A stretch of 64,000 bases of DNA from Odontocerum albicorne (lineage: Eukaryota > Arthropoda > Insecta > Trichoptera > Odontoceridae). Below are positions 52,090 to 62,800 of the stretch, in pieces. The DNA is taken from the NCBI GenBank assembly GCA_949825065.1, contig OX463852.1, positions 11,249,665-11,313,664 of the forward strand, written 5' to 3'. Positions within the stretch are counted from its first letter, which is position 1; every line of letters starts with the position of its first letter. Both the position numbers and the translations under genes were made by a program. The notes below the pieces were generated by a model. That model did not search any database. It had not been told where the DNA came from and worked only from the letters and a program-made list of their open reading frames with translations.

Positions 52090-52640
52090 TATACTAAATA
52101 GTAGGTATTCGTTCGAGATATTACAAATATAATCTTATCCATGGATGCACTTCTATATAGTTAAAAGCACTATATTAAATGGAAGATATTCGTTCGAGAT
52201 ATTACAAATACAGTCTCATTCATGGGTGCACTTCAATATAGTCGAAGGCACTATATTAAACAGTAGGCATTCGTTCGAGATATTACATCTCATCCATGGG
52301 TGCACTACAATGTAGTTGAAAGCACTATATTAAACACTAGGTATTCGTTCGAGATATTAGAAATATAATCTCATCCATGGGTGCACTACAATATACTCGT
52401 AGTTAAAAGCACTATATTAAACGTTAGGCATTCGTTCGAGATATTACAAATATAATCTCATCCATGGGTGCACTACAATGTAGTTGAAAGCACTATATTA
52501 AACAGTAGGTATTCGTTCGAGATATTACAAATATAATCTCATCCATGGGTGCACTACAATATAGTTGAAAGCACTATATTAAACGTTAGGCGTTCGAGAT
52601 ATTACAAATATAATCAATCTTATCCATCCATGGGTGGGAA
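52090..52640. repeat. About 81-bp satellite, seven units (74-86 bp)
   Basis: Unit includes GGTATTCGTTCGAGATATTA, CAAATATAATCTCATCCATG and GGTGCACTACAATATAGTTG. One unit has CTCGTA added at 52395-52401 (AATATACTCGTAGTTAAAAG against AATATAGTTGAAAG). Confidence 0.93.
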
Positions 52641-53757
52641 ACGAGAGGAGACAGAAAAGATAAATTGAGAATCTAACAGATCACATAATTGTTAGGATAT
52701 GTAACGTTTTTTATGAAGTTACTTCAAGAAAAATATTGTATGAAAACTGACTTACATACACCTAGAACTTGTTTTATTAATGAAGCATAGTAGCCTGAAA
52801 AACATTGTCCCATACTCATAAAATAATGTGGTGGACATGGAACAAAATAATTCGCTGTGAATCAACAGTCAACAGCCAGTTTTGAAATATGAATTAAAAA
52901 TAATATTCCCAGGGTTTATTTTAAGATTCCCGAATTTATTTTCGCATGTTCCCAGCCAAGTACCATGCCAACACGCAAAGTAAACAAACAGACGGCATTA
53001 ACATTGCTGTAAGGGCGAGGTGCCAACTATTCTAATGCTTCATTTAAATAGACGTAGGTTATGTAAAAAAGAAACCGAGTCGAAATTGAAATTAATGTGT
53101 TCTGAATAAATATTGCTAGTTACAACTTGTGAAATATTCACGGAAGTAAAACAAATTCTACATTTATGAAAATATATATTCATAAATATAGAATTTGTTT
53201 ATATACTCGTATATCATTTATGCATCGTCCCCTTTTACACCGGTTCAAAAATTGTTAGCTATTTATTTAAAATTCGTTCAGTATAGTTTACATCTTTTCA
53301 TTTATCACGGACCCACCGAGATTCAAATTTCGAATTACTTTCGGAAAGAATCCAAGTATTCCTCTCTCGCTCTCTTGTATTCAAAATTCAATTCTCGTAT
53401 TCTTTCTTTGGCGACAACCATCGAATGGGTTTTGGTCTATTTATACTATGATTCGAGATAAGCTGACTGATCCCTGGCAGTGTCAATTATGGTATAGTTT
53501 GTAAAAAAAACACTTTGGTAACTGGTAAAATGATCACTTTTTGATTGAAAATCTGATTAATGCTACAACGATCGATACAAGTACGCAAATCGTTAGACAT
53601 CTTTCGGATTCGAATCCTCTTCATCCGGAGACGAGAGTCTAAAACGAAGAGTCTAAAAATTATCATTTGAATGACTTTTTTGACTTATCTTGATTTTTTT
53701 TTAATTTATGGTTCAATGCAATCAAACTGTTCAATACATTTTTCAAATAGCACAATT
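52641..53757. other. No recognised feature
   Basis: A forward frame of 88 codons at 53195-53461 starts in AT-rich DNA beside a TACTCGTA octamer. No domain recognised. Confidence 0.35.
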
Positions 53758-54050
53758 TGTATAGCGCCGTTTAGAGAATAGACTTCTCAACGGTGTTCTA
53801 TCTCGGGATTCGAATCCATTATTATTGATAGATTAAAAATATTATCAGATATCATATATATGTTCAGCGTAAGGATAGGAAGATGGTGCCTGCTCCCATT
53901 AGACTAGGTACATACTTTCAAGTATCTACATAAGTTAAAAAAAAACTATTTAGTAGAGAAATCACAAGAAACTTACCAATGGAAAACGAACTATAATACA
54001 AATAAATCTTTATAGATCCTCCGACATGCGATAATGTCACTTTCGATTTT
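53758..54050 (-). repeat. REP-C, reverse copy
   Basis: ATAGCGCCGTTTAGAGAATA, CGGGATTCGAATCCATTATT, GGATAGGAAGATGGTGCCTG and AGAAACTTACCAATGG, in reverse order to the 61-kb copy. Confidence 0.7.
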
Positions 54051-54055
54051 AGGTG

Positions 54056-54690
54056 TATACTTCAGAAAGTCTAGGATAAACCGTGCGACGTTTAAAACGT
54101 CATGTCACAAAGGGATGGGGTAAAATCGTTTTTTTATGAATCGAACAATTGTTTTTCTCTAAACTGACGTTTTAATTCCTAATTTTCATAATACTGACTT
54201 TCTAATGTATCGTATGATTTGTATGTATCTTTAAATAGGCCAAGATCCACTATGAATTAATACTAATTACGAACATTTAATTAAAATCGATTTTCGAAAA
54301 TGCAATTATCGAACAACCCATCCCTAGCCAATGCAGACTAACGTAGTGACTTTTGACAAACGTCACCAAATATTATTTGATTTTAGCAAACTGCCAAATT
54401 TTTACTAATTTGTGACAAGATGTATTAATTTGTCATTATTGTTAGTTTTATGTAATGTATTTACCTAAATAACTTGCTATTTATTAGAATCGAGGATTAT
54501 ATTGTTGGTTGGAAGAGATTGCCGCCTGGCAACACACCCGCCAGATTGTATTGCAATAAAAGTGTTAAATAAAATAAATAAATATATTAAAGTTGATAAA
54601 ATAATTAAAATTACTGAACATCGTTACAAGGTTGTATTGGGGCAAATTTGTGAGCTATCATACGACTCATCCTAGATTTTCCGAACTATA
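54056..54690. mobile_element. TA-flanked MITE, copy 2, with nested LINE-C tail
   Basis: Same ends and interior as 19181-19710, flanked by TATA. Differences include an extra AAAACGTCAT near the left end and a 79-bp insertion at 54504-54582. Confidence 0.9.
54504..54582 (+). mobile_element. LINE-C 3' tail inserted in the MITE
   Basis: GTTGGTTGGAAGAGATTGCC, CAGATTGTATTGCAATAAAA and AAATAAAATAAATAAAT: only the last 79 bp of LINE-C, or of an RNA with its tail. It is flanked by TATATT duplications (54498-54503, 54583-54588), and the MITE at 19 kb is uninterrupted at this point. Confidence 0.9.
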
Positions 54691-54769
54691 GTGTAGTGCA
54701 TGAGTCTTGTGTCCACATATAATCTAAAATTTTGGTAAGACCTCCTAAAAAGGGTGTTTTCAAGTGTTT

Positions 54770-55260
54770 CCTAAAGCTGCACTCGCCATCCATATCTCAT
54801 CCAACACTAAGATAATATATTTCCAAACTTTTCTATCATTTATACTTCTCACTTAACCTTCTTTTAAAATCTGGTCTATTTTATCCAGTCATGTTTTTCT
54901 CGGTCTATTTCTTCCACTAACATCCTGCACTTTTGACAAGTCATTCATTATCTCCACATACCAAATCATTTTAAAACACTCATTTTATCCATGCATTCAT
55001 TTCTGATGTTTTCGTTTCGCCTTCTATCACACATTACACTCCATTTTTTTTCTTTGTGCATTCTTATACCAAAGTCATGTTTCAATTACATACGTCAATG
55101 AAGGTAACAGCATACTATAATGCATTGTAATTTTTGTTATTATTAATAAAACGCACATTGAGTGCTCCGTTTATGTTGTTCCCTGTCGCTACCTTTCTTT
55201 TAAGTCACCCATCACATGTAACTCCTCAGATAACAGAACTCATCAATGTAAAGTAAAATA
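54770..55260 (-). mobile_element. LINE-R subfamily 2, reverse copy
   Basis: Order reversed from subfamily 2. ATGTTTTTCTCGGTCTATTT is the complement of the RPRK region, followed by the complement of SKVQDVSG, and CACATTGAGTGCTCCGTTTA with CCTGTCGCTACCTTTCTTTT as the complement of the RKVATGNNINGAL block. Stops throughout. Confidence 0.6.
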
Positions 55261-55267
55261 AATAAAT

Positions 55268-55340
55268 AATATGAACGATTGCCACAAGGCAATAATCTCA
55301 CGAAAGTTGTAATGTGTACAAAAAAGTATTATACATGATT
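55268..55340 (+). mobile_element. SINE-A tail scrap
   Basis: GATTGCCACAAGGCAATAATCTC...GTAATGTGTACAAAAAAGTA resembles the tail hairpin and end. Confidence 0.45.
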
Positions 55341-55364
55341 CGTTCGGGCGCTACTATAGTTGCC

Positions 55365-55455
55365 AGACGTGATTTGTTTAGTAATAGCGGGTACAAGTCC
55401 CGAGTTAGAGCGCCATTGAAGAAAGCTTTCTCTCTAAATGGTGCTATATTAAATT
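55365..55455 (+). repeat. REP-C 3' fragment
   Basis: AGTCCCGAGTTAGAGCGCCA, TTCTCTCTAAATGGTGCTAT. Confidence 0.6.
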
Positions 55456-55982
55456 TTTCTTTGAATTGAACAGTAGAGTCATTTAGAGATGATGGCAATA
55501 TTCTTTTAAAAGTTATTATGAACATTAAATCCTGGACCCTTTAAAAATCACCTGTTTTTACTGTACAAAGAATGCCCATACATGAACGAAAAATGTCTGT
55601 TTAGAATTGTGTAAATATTATCGTTGACCAGAAGAATTTGTAAGTCAGAATAATTATATGTGATTTATTAGTAATACATAATAAATATAAAAAATCGTTG
55701 AAGGGATCAATACACTCATAAAAAAAGAAAAAAAAATAGTGTTGCAAATGAAGTTTTCGAAAAACGATGAAAATAAATATGAAACTTCCATCTAATGAAA
55801 GCTGATTGCATTTCATTGATTTGATATTTAAGTGTTTCGCTGCGGGTCCTGTATGGCCGTGCCGTGAATATGTAAATATATAGCCTTCAGTTTTTGTGCT
55901 TCAGAAATCTTTTCCTGATTGTGTTGCATCATATTCAGAAGTTTGCATTTAGCAAAATATATAATTCAAATTTAAAAAAATA
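55456..55982. other. No recognised feature
   Basis: AT-rich. A short exact-complement pair is not evident. Confidence 0.4.
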
Positions 55983-56260
55983 GCCCAGCAGTCGTGGTCT
56001 TCTACTCTGCTGGTTTTAGGATCATGTTGAATGCAGAGTTTAAAGAGTATCCTGTTAACTCTTTTATTTCGTCCATCGGTCTTATAACATGCTAGTACCT
56101 TCCACTTGCTCGCTTTCCCTCAACTATCCCCGGAATCATCAGATTTTCGGGACTTTCGCTACTTTATCAGCAATACGCTTTAAGTATGTCAGGGTTCTTT
56201 TCCTGAATGGTATCAACAGTCTTTCAGTAATATATAATTTTTGGATGATAGAATATCCGC
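55983..56260 (-). mobile_element. RTE-like LINE second family, fragment
   Basis: Shares TTCCACTTGCTCGCTTTCCC and CTTTTCCTGAATGGTATCAAC with 33487-33640 and 32900-32970. Confidence 0.5.
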
Positions 56261-57027
56261 CTCAAACAATACATGTTTATAAACAAGGTAAATTTATTTG
56301 ACTTACGTGCATGAGGAAAAAACATTTTTGAATGCAGCATAATGATTTGTATTGTATTTAACAAAAACAAGTCTACTATGTTAAAATATCTACAAGTTGA
56401 AACAAGATTTATCGGTATGATTAGGAGTTCCAGGAATTATAAAATATACAATTTTTAAAAGAATAAAATATCAATGGAATTAATGTCAACCATTGTGGCT
56501 TAGCGTTTGGGCACGTATCATATACTTTAGATAAGAATTCATTGAAGTTTACTTTGTTATTCCTATAATTGACACATCATCATCACTACACATGCACGCA
56601 AATAAGAAGAGTCAAACAGGAATGCTAAAAATCAGGTAGCAAAATGCTCGTACTGCATTTAGCGTGTATGTGCTATACATTGTTCAACACTTCCTACCAC
56701 CTGAATTATTTCATTATTAAGAAATATTTTATAAAGTCCCATTTCCTTCTAAGAAGTCTACACTGACTTAAGCGTTGTGAATAAGTTGATTTCAATCTTT
56801 GTATCTTTGTATTCAAGTCCCTTAATGGGATGTCTCCATTGTATCTTTCGAATCTGTATCTATCTGAGGGATGTTCCTTCGGAAAGAAGTGGAACTGTGA
56901 GTTCGGTTTTTTATCATCTAATACATTGGTTGTTCCAAATTAATACAATAGGGCGGGGTATCACGATAGAGCTTTTGCCGTTGCTGGTCTTTTGGTGTGG
57001 ATGGTCTGCCTCCTAGCGTCAGAGATA
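56261..57027. other. No recognised feature
   Basis: A forward frame of 79 codons at 56777-57016 contains DVPSERSGTVSSVFYH; no domain recognised. Confidence 0.3.
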
Positions 57028-57225
57028 TGAGTGACGTGTGCTGCTTTAGGAATCACATTAAACATAATCCTTTTTGTAAGGTGTTATCAAAATGTATGAT
57101 TATATAAGGAGTTTTAGGAAGCACTTAAAGACAACCTTTTTTGAGAGGTTTTATCAAAATTGATGAGTGAGGAGAATTTAGTATTTAAACGGCTATATAA
57201 ATTGCCCTTGTATTATTATTATTAC
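57028..57225 (+). repeat. REP-C, ends only
   Basis: Two versions of the 5' segment in tandem (GTGTGCTGCTTTAGGAATCA-C; AGTTTTAGGAAGCACTTAAA) are followed by a 3' end (ACGGCTATATAAATTGCCCT). The core is deleted. Confidence 0.55.
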
Positions 57226-57784
57226 TAAGTGATCTCATCTCAATGAAACATACATTGAACTAAAACTATATTTACTACGGAATAGAATCCAATATCCTTG
57301 CAATGGAGAAGTATTTCTAGTGTAGTTTCCCTTTCCCTTGGTTTTTGTTGATTTATGAGTGATTATTTTGTGTCTACAAATCAGAGAATGATTTTGTAGA
57401 ATTAACGTTTTTAATTTATCAAACGTTTTGGATTTGAATTCTTCCGCCTAAAGAGAGTATCGGGATATGAGGTAGAATCACGTGTAGCAGAGATTAATGT
57501 AATTTTAGCGAAATATTAAAGTAATTTAATGTGACGTATCCTGAATTTTTCTAATTTAAATTTTATTTTTAGTCTAATTTAATTACGGTGAGATTTTTAT
57601 ATGCATGATTATGTAATTTGTTTTTTGTTTGTGAAAACTACCTGTTTTGTTTATTTCACTGTAAAAATAAAAAAGTATGATAAATAATCAAAATAAAAAA
57701 CCAAGTAAATTAAGCAATTATATTAATGAAAGAAAAATGTTGATATAACATTAATTAAAATATAAATAAAAGTGTGTTTGTGAA
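57226..57784. other. AT-rich stretch without recognised features
   Basis: No supported frame or repeat. Confidence 0.4.
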
Positions 57785-58010
57785 TCAAAAGAAAGGAAGG
57801 TATCGGCTGTGACCTTTATTTAGGTACGTCTCGGCAGGTGTAGCACGAGAACTTTGAAATTTCTTAAAATGTCTAAAGATTGCTTATCGGGGTCATATAT
57901 TGAGAGAAGAAAAATGACAATTCGAAAAATAATACTGGGCAAAATCAAGGCCTACCAAATCATTCGGCAGATGGTGCCTATTTTGATTACGCAACATTCG
58001 CGAATGGAAT
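57785..58010 (+). pseudogene. RTE-like LINE C-terminal relic
   Basis: RLSYRGHILRGEKMTIRKII and LGKIKAYQIIRQMV align with MSYLGHVLRG and IIQGKIEGRRDVGRRQ at 7660-7765. Degenerate, with no clear ends. Confidence 0.5.
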
Positions 58011-58142
58011 TGATTTAAGGTATCAAAATGTTCGTCTACCCCATCCCCTACGTTGAGGCTGTCGATTTACAAATAATCGTCACAACTTGAATCAGCACAC
58101 TTGATGAAATCTTTGTGATTGAAGATAGGCAACAGTAGTTAT

Positions 58143-58312
58143 ATATTATATATAGTTAAGACGTTAGCACTGTGGCGGTTTAAATACATTTAAACTCGTT
58201 TAGTCAAACATTGTTTATTCCCTTAATATAACGGGATTACCTAGTTAATACAAAGGGGTTATATCTTTATATTAAGTGGAATAAACAGTGTTTGTCTAAA
58301 CAAATTACAACG
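58143..58312. mobile_element. PLE fold-back, short form
   Basis: TATAGTTAAGACGTTAGCAC, GTCAAACATTGTTTATTCCC on the left; GGAATAAACAGTGTTTGTCT and AAACAAATTACAACG on the right. The hammerhead-like centre is missing. Confidence 0.7.
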
Positions 58313-58692
58313 CAAGTAATAATTTTGTGATAAAAATAATAAAACGTAATAAAAAGGATCAATAACATAACATGTGATAGTTAAACTTGCGTTTACAGCA
58401 ATATTCTGTTTACTTTGTAAATATAATGATAATAATAACAATGTAAAAAATAAATAGCTTCTTTAAAAAATATTGTAAAAATGAATCTAGTTATGAAACT
58501 TCGTTTAATTTTATCTGTAAATTTTAGTGCGTTGCACACTGTTTTACCCCATCTCCAACGAATTCCTACACAAAGCGGGACTACGTGACCCGGGCCATGG
58601 ATTGTTGCAATATAAGCACAGTGCCCCGAACATTTGTGAAAGTGGACAAAACTTTTTTTCGCTACATCGTGTTAATTGATTTTTAGAATATG
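58313..58692. other. No recognised feature
   Basis: Includes a GC-richer patch near 58545-58640 without a frame. Confidence 0.4.
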
Positions 58693-58990
58693 CCTGACAT
58701 AAGTTCTTCGAGGGGTTTTAAGGTACCAGTCTTATAAATAACGCTAGATAAATTTAAAAATTTTAAAATATAAATATCAGAGTAGAGATATCAGAATATA
58801 CGTATTTAAAAATTACCTCAGGGTTTTTTGATATAAGTTCTTCGAGGATTTTTAAGGTACCGGTCTTAAATAACCCTAAATAAATTTTTATTTTTTCAAA
58901 TATAAATATCAGAATGTATGTATGTAAAATCATCAGAGTACATATAACATATCAGAATGTATGTATGTAAAAATTACCTCAGAGTTTTTC
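58693..58990. repeat. Tandem duplication of about 135 bp
   Basis: Both halves contain GATATAAGTTCTTCGAGG-type starts, TTTTAAGGTACC-GTCTTA, AATATAAATATCAGA and AAAAATTACCTCAG. The second half has an extra internal GTATGTATGTAAAA duplication. Confidence 0.8.
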
Positions 58991-59090
58991 TTCCTCAGCT
59001 ATTTCTATTCGATTTATCATTCTAATTCATCATAATATTATCACAATATTGACACCTGTCCAAACGTAAGTAAGATTTTATGGTGAATGA

Positions 59091-59362
59091 TATATAATAT
59101 ATTGTTTATAGTTAAGGCATTAGCGTTGTGGAGGTTTAAATACATTGTAATTTATTTTATCAAATACTGTTTATTCCACTTTTTTGTAACGGTATAACCC
59201 TACTGGTTTCAAGGTTTTCATATCATCTTCAGGGGAGCACAAACAAGGCCTGAAGATGTCTTGTTTATACTCCCCTGAAGATGAGGGGAAAGCCTTGAAA
59301 CCGGTAGGGTTATACCGTTACAAAAAAGTGGAATAAACATTGTTTGATAAAATAAATTACAA
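59091..59362. mobile_element. PLE fold-back, best-preserved inverted copy
   Basis: Left arm about 59146-59247 and right arm about 59259-59362 are near-perfect complements (ACGGTATAACCCTACTGGTT against AACCGGTAGGGTTATACCGT). The left arm extends outward through GGCATTAGCGTTGTGGAGGT, the PLE-coding-related segment. The centre carries CTGAAGATG in both directions. Confidence 0.85.
59259..59338 (+). ncRNA. Hammerhead-like ribozyme core (candidate)
   Basis: CTGAAGA at 59275-59281 fits the CUGANGA core. A short stem-loop (AGG-GGAAAG-CCT) and GAAA at 59297-59300 follow, then CGGTA-loop-TACCG before GTTA. GTTTAT-ACTCC upstream can pair with GG-ATAAAC downstream. The opposite arm, read on the minus strand, repeats the same core order. 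Inference only; folding and cleavage are untested. Confidence 0.35.
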
Positions 59363-59589
59363 AGTGAATGAGATACTAGTTCTTTTTCGTTGTGATCTTA
59401 ATTTTTTCGTTGTGATTATGTGAGAAGTGACCACTCTCTGGTGCCCCTCCACTAAGTTTAGTTAGCAGGTCCACGAGTGTGGCTACTGTTTGTGTCTTTC
59501 ACTATCTTCCTATCACTGCCTGTCTCAATCTCCCTATCCTTACACTCGACGTATGTGTGTATATGTATATATTTATTTTGTAATTTCTT

Positions 59590-59700
59590 AAATTTGTCAA
59601 TAATAGTGGGTTCAAATCCCGAGTTATAGTGACCTTGAGGAGTTTGCTCTCTAAACGGCGCTATATAAATATCATTTTATTATTATTTTTAATGAACTAT
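59590..59700 (+). repeat. REP-C 3' fragment
   Basis: AATAGTGGGTTCAAATCCCG, GAGGAGTTTGCTCTCTAAAC, GGCGCTATATAAATATC and a TTATTATT end. Confidence 0.7.
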
Positions 59701-59987
59701 GTCAAATTAATCTAGCTTTTCTTTAAGTCATCACAATTTGGTACAATATTTTCATTTATTTTTAAATTATATATCCTACCATTATGATATTTGTAATTTG
59801 TCGCTCACACCGGATATATCCAGTTGAACAGGAAAATATTTCAATGTCGAGATCAACGCTGCGGTGAACGCTCAAGAGAGGTCGTCAGATCGGGTTTGTA
59901 AGCGGAAATGGTAATTGATCTTAGCATGACACAAGCTGCATATATTAAACATGGATTTTTCATTAAAATGATTTCTTATTAAATCAA

Positions 59988-60115
59988 GGCGACCTCCGTT
60001 GGTTGGACGAGTTGGTTGGACGATTGACTACTACCCACGGGACTCGGGTTCGATTTCCTATGTTACCTGAATTTAATAAAAAAAAGAGTCTCAGTGTTGT
60101 AAAAGAGTTCATTTG
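59988..60115 (+). mobile_element. SINE-A-like head with rearranged 5' arm
   Basis: GCGACCTCCGTTGGTTGGAC has GTTGGTTGGACGA repeated, then the B box GGGTTCGATTTCC and an A-rich body. No LINE-C tail follows; the 70-bp satellite begins instead. Confidence 0.5.
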
Positions 60116-60120
60116 GTAGC

Positions 60121-60620
60121 AATACTTACGAGTACATGCACTAGACGTTTGTTAATAGTTTGACCTCTTCACGTGCGGAGTAGTATTAGCAATACCTACA
60201 AGTACATGCGCTAGACGTATGTTAATATTTTTACCTCTTCACGTGCGGAGTAGTATTAGCAATACCTACGAGTACATGCGCTAGACGTATGTTAATATTT
60301 TTACCTCTTCACGTGCGGAGTAGTATTAGCAACACCAACGAGTACATGCGCTAAACGTATGTTAATATTTTTACCTCTTCACGTGCGGAGTAGTATTAGC
60401 AATACCTACAAGTACATGCGCTAGACGTATGTTAATATTTTTACCTCTTCACGTGCGGAGTAGTATTAGCAATACCAACGAGTACATGCGCTAGACGTAT
60501 GTTAATATTTTTACTTCTTCACGTGTGGAGTAGTATTAGCAATACCTACGAGTACATGCGCTAGACGTATGTTAATATTTTTACCTCTTCACGTGCGGAG
60601 TAGTATTAGCAATACATACG
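60121..60620. repeat. 70-bp satellite, seven units plus a partial
   Basis: Units start at 60121, 60191, 60261, 60331, 60401, 60471, 60541 and 60611 (AATACCTACGAGTACATGCG, then CTAGACGTATGTTAATATTT and TTACCTCTTCACGTGCGGAG). Spacing is exactly 70 bp with few substitutions. Confidence 0.97.
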
Positions 60621-61134
60621 ATAACAAACGAGTTTCGTACCTATTCTAGGAGCTCTATACGATTACATAAAGGCTCGTTTACTGAGGCCGAAGACAACGA
60701 ATTTCTCTGAATATACTGTTTTCTATTGAGTAAATTGACGGGTATTATGACGTCACAATGCCATGAGTCGATCACGGCGCGTTATAAATACATTTACAAC
60801 GTTTAAAATGACATATTTAACTGAAAAGAATGTTATAAAAATACATTTTCGATGCTCGGGACTTCGTATGGTATTTCAACATATCCGATTGGGTAATTCA
60901 GACATATTGAAGAGCGTGGCGGGGAGAATATATTATCTTTGGCCCCTGTTATTGACCCTTCAGGATATGAACAATTCCTCACGTTCATGTGACATTGACT
61001 AGTTGCGGTTTTTTGAGTAATATTTTAATTAAATCGATTTTTATTATTGTAAAATATAATATATAACCAAAACCAGATGTTTGAATTAATTATTCATAAA
61101 ACTAGAATTCATGATGTTATTTAAGTTAACATTT
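60621..61134. other. No gene recognised
   Basis: A forward frame of 79 codons at 60763-61002 (FRCSGLRMVFQHIRLG) has no recognised domain. Confidence 0.3.
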
Positions 61135-61560
61135 TGTATGCCTCGTGTTAGAAAAATGGGTGGCGTGTGCAGCTTGAGGAATCACTTACTTGAAGACAGA
61201 CATTTTTAGGAGTATTTGTCAAATTTTATGATTGAATATAAACACTATACACTACACTCCACTTAAAGCCGAATGTGTTACTATAACATATTGGAAGATC
61301 TACAAAGGTTTCTTTGTAGTTTGTCATCCCTTGGTAAGTTTTCTGCGGTTTTCTTACCATGTTTTTCTAAACATATGCAGATGCGGGGAAATTCATAATC
61401 TAATGGCTGCAGGTACCACCTTCCTATCCTTAAACTCAACTTGTTTTTATTTTTTTGTAATAATAGTGGAATCAAATCTCAAGTTAGGGCGACCTTAAGG
61501 AGAGACTGCTGTCTAAACGCCGCTTTATAAATTGCCCTTATTATTTTATTTATGTTGTTG
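61135..61560 (+). repeat. REP-C, fullest copy (about 425 bp)
   Basis: In order: GCAGCTTGAGGAATCACTTA, AAAGCCGAATGTGTTACTAT, GGTTTCTTTGTAGTTTGTCA, GCGGTTTTCTTACCATG, GCAGATGCGGGGAAATTCAT, CTAATGGCTGCAGG, a B-box-like GGAATCAAATCTC, and a TTATTATTTTATT end. The simple 3' repeat and B-box-like block suggest a SINE or similar retroposon, but I see no convincing A box. Confidence 0.8.
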
Positions 61561-61568
61561 TTCTTTTC

Positions 61569-61850
61569 AGGATGAGTTGAGTGAATTATATGGGTTTGTA
61601 TTTTTGACTATTTGCATGAGTCAAGTTCTTGCTGGGATGAAATAAGTGAATTGCATGGGTTTGCTTTGACTTCTTGCAGGAGTCAAGTTCTTGCCGGGAT
61701 GAATTGAGTGAATCGCATGGGTTTGCTTTGACTACTCGCATGCGTAATGTTCTTGTCGGGGTGAATACAGTGAATTGCGGGGGTTTGCTTTGACTACTTG
61801 AAGAAGTAAAGATCTTGCCGGGATAAATTGAGTGAATTGTATGGGTTTGT
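61569..61850. repeat. 62-bp tandem repeat, about 4.5 units
   Basis: Units start GGGATGAATTGAGTGAATTG and contain GGGTTTGCTTTGACTACTTG and CAAGTTCTTGCC. Units diverge by 10-20%. It begins right after a REP-C 3' end. A reverse frame of 108 codons across it is an artefact. Confidence 0.9.
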
Positions 61851-61880
61851 TTTGTTATTATTTTGGCTTCGTCTCGTATA

Positions 61881-62456
61881 GTTTTTATTCTTCTATTGTA
61901 CGAGTATAACACTTCTTACATGTTAATGCTGAATTTTATTTCTTGTTTTTTTTTTGTAATATTTTGTATAAAAAAGTTGCAATTAAAATAAAAAAAAATG
62001 ATGATTCAACGTTTATGTCTACGTGATGCCGACAGTGATATGATATCTGCTGATAAAGCGTAGTACCACGCGGGTGTAGTCAACAGAAAGTGGCGTAGAT
62101 AACCACACAAGGGTGATGTTATAACGATTAGAATGCAAAATTTCCACAGGAAATATACACAATTGCTGACATTATGTGCACTCATGTGGCTTCAAACGTC
62201 ACACAGTGCAAACTCACCCCTTGTAGCCATGACCCTATTTCCTGTCTCTTCCAAACACCATTAAATTGCCGGAGGCTAGAGTGAGAAGTAGACTTTATCG
62301 ATCGTCTGGTTGGAGTCCACACTGTCGGGTATTACGTCCACCCCTTTCCGTATTACTGCGGTTTTGAGGGAAAATTAGTTTCCTATAGACATCTAGCGGT
62401 CAAATATCAAATAAGGTTGAAAGGTTCTAGGAAATTATATTTTTACAAAATATGTA
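61881..62456. other. No recognised feature
   Basis: One TACGAGTA near 61901. Some GC-richer DNA at 62200-62400 without a frame. Confidence 0.4.
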
Positions 62457-62605
62457 ATCGACTTTCGTAGCCTAGTTTACAAGACACTCGACATCTGACC
62501 CAGGAGTCGCGGATTCGATTCCTTTCGATACCCATTTTTTTTAAATGGTTGCCAAATGGTATTACGCCTTGCAAGGTTATACAATATATAACGAAAACCG
62601 AATAC
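62457..62605 (+). mobile_element. SINE-A, degenerate forward copy
   Basis: CGACTTTCGTAGCCTAGTTT and GGATTCGATTCCTTTCGATA for the head; tail remnant GCCAAATGGTATTACGCC. Most of the body is lost. Confidence 0.6.
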
Positions 62606-62634
62606 AACGGCTGTACGTCTCATTTTGGAGTGGT

Positions 62635-62800
62635 ACGAGGTATTGTCACATAACTCCACTACTTAAATTATTTGGATGGTCGAAGATAGAGGAGAGGATT
62701 CAACATTGGGTTGTAGTTGTGTTCAAGACAATCAACAATCATGTTCCTCGATATTTCCAGGATTGTTTTAGACGAGAGAAGATTTCCGAATCTTAGGTTA
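62635..62800 (+). pseudogene. LINE RT-distal relic (CR1/Jockey-like)
   Basis: Open for about 50 codons: YCHITPLLKLFGWSKIEERI, QHWVVVVFKTINNHVPRYFQ. The HITP-L--L-W--I-ERI...KTIN---P-Y pattern is the region after the RT core in CR1/L2/Jockey-like LINEs. It is not LINE-C. Stop at 62794-62796. Confidence 0.6.

Noticed and set aside
60121..60620. CRISPR-like array
   Set aside because: Units are head-to-tail with no variable spacers, and the DNA is clearly animal. The same applies to the 16-, 27-, 32-, 40-, 47- and 81-bp arrays.
61586..61912. 108-codon reverse frame
   Set aside because: It spans the 62-bp tandem repeat and carries a matching periodicity, with no domain.
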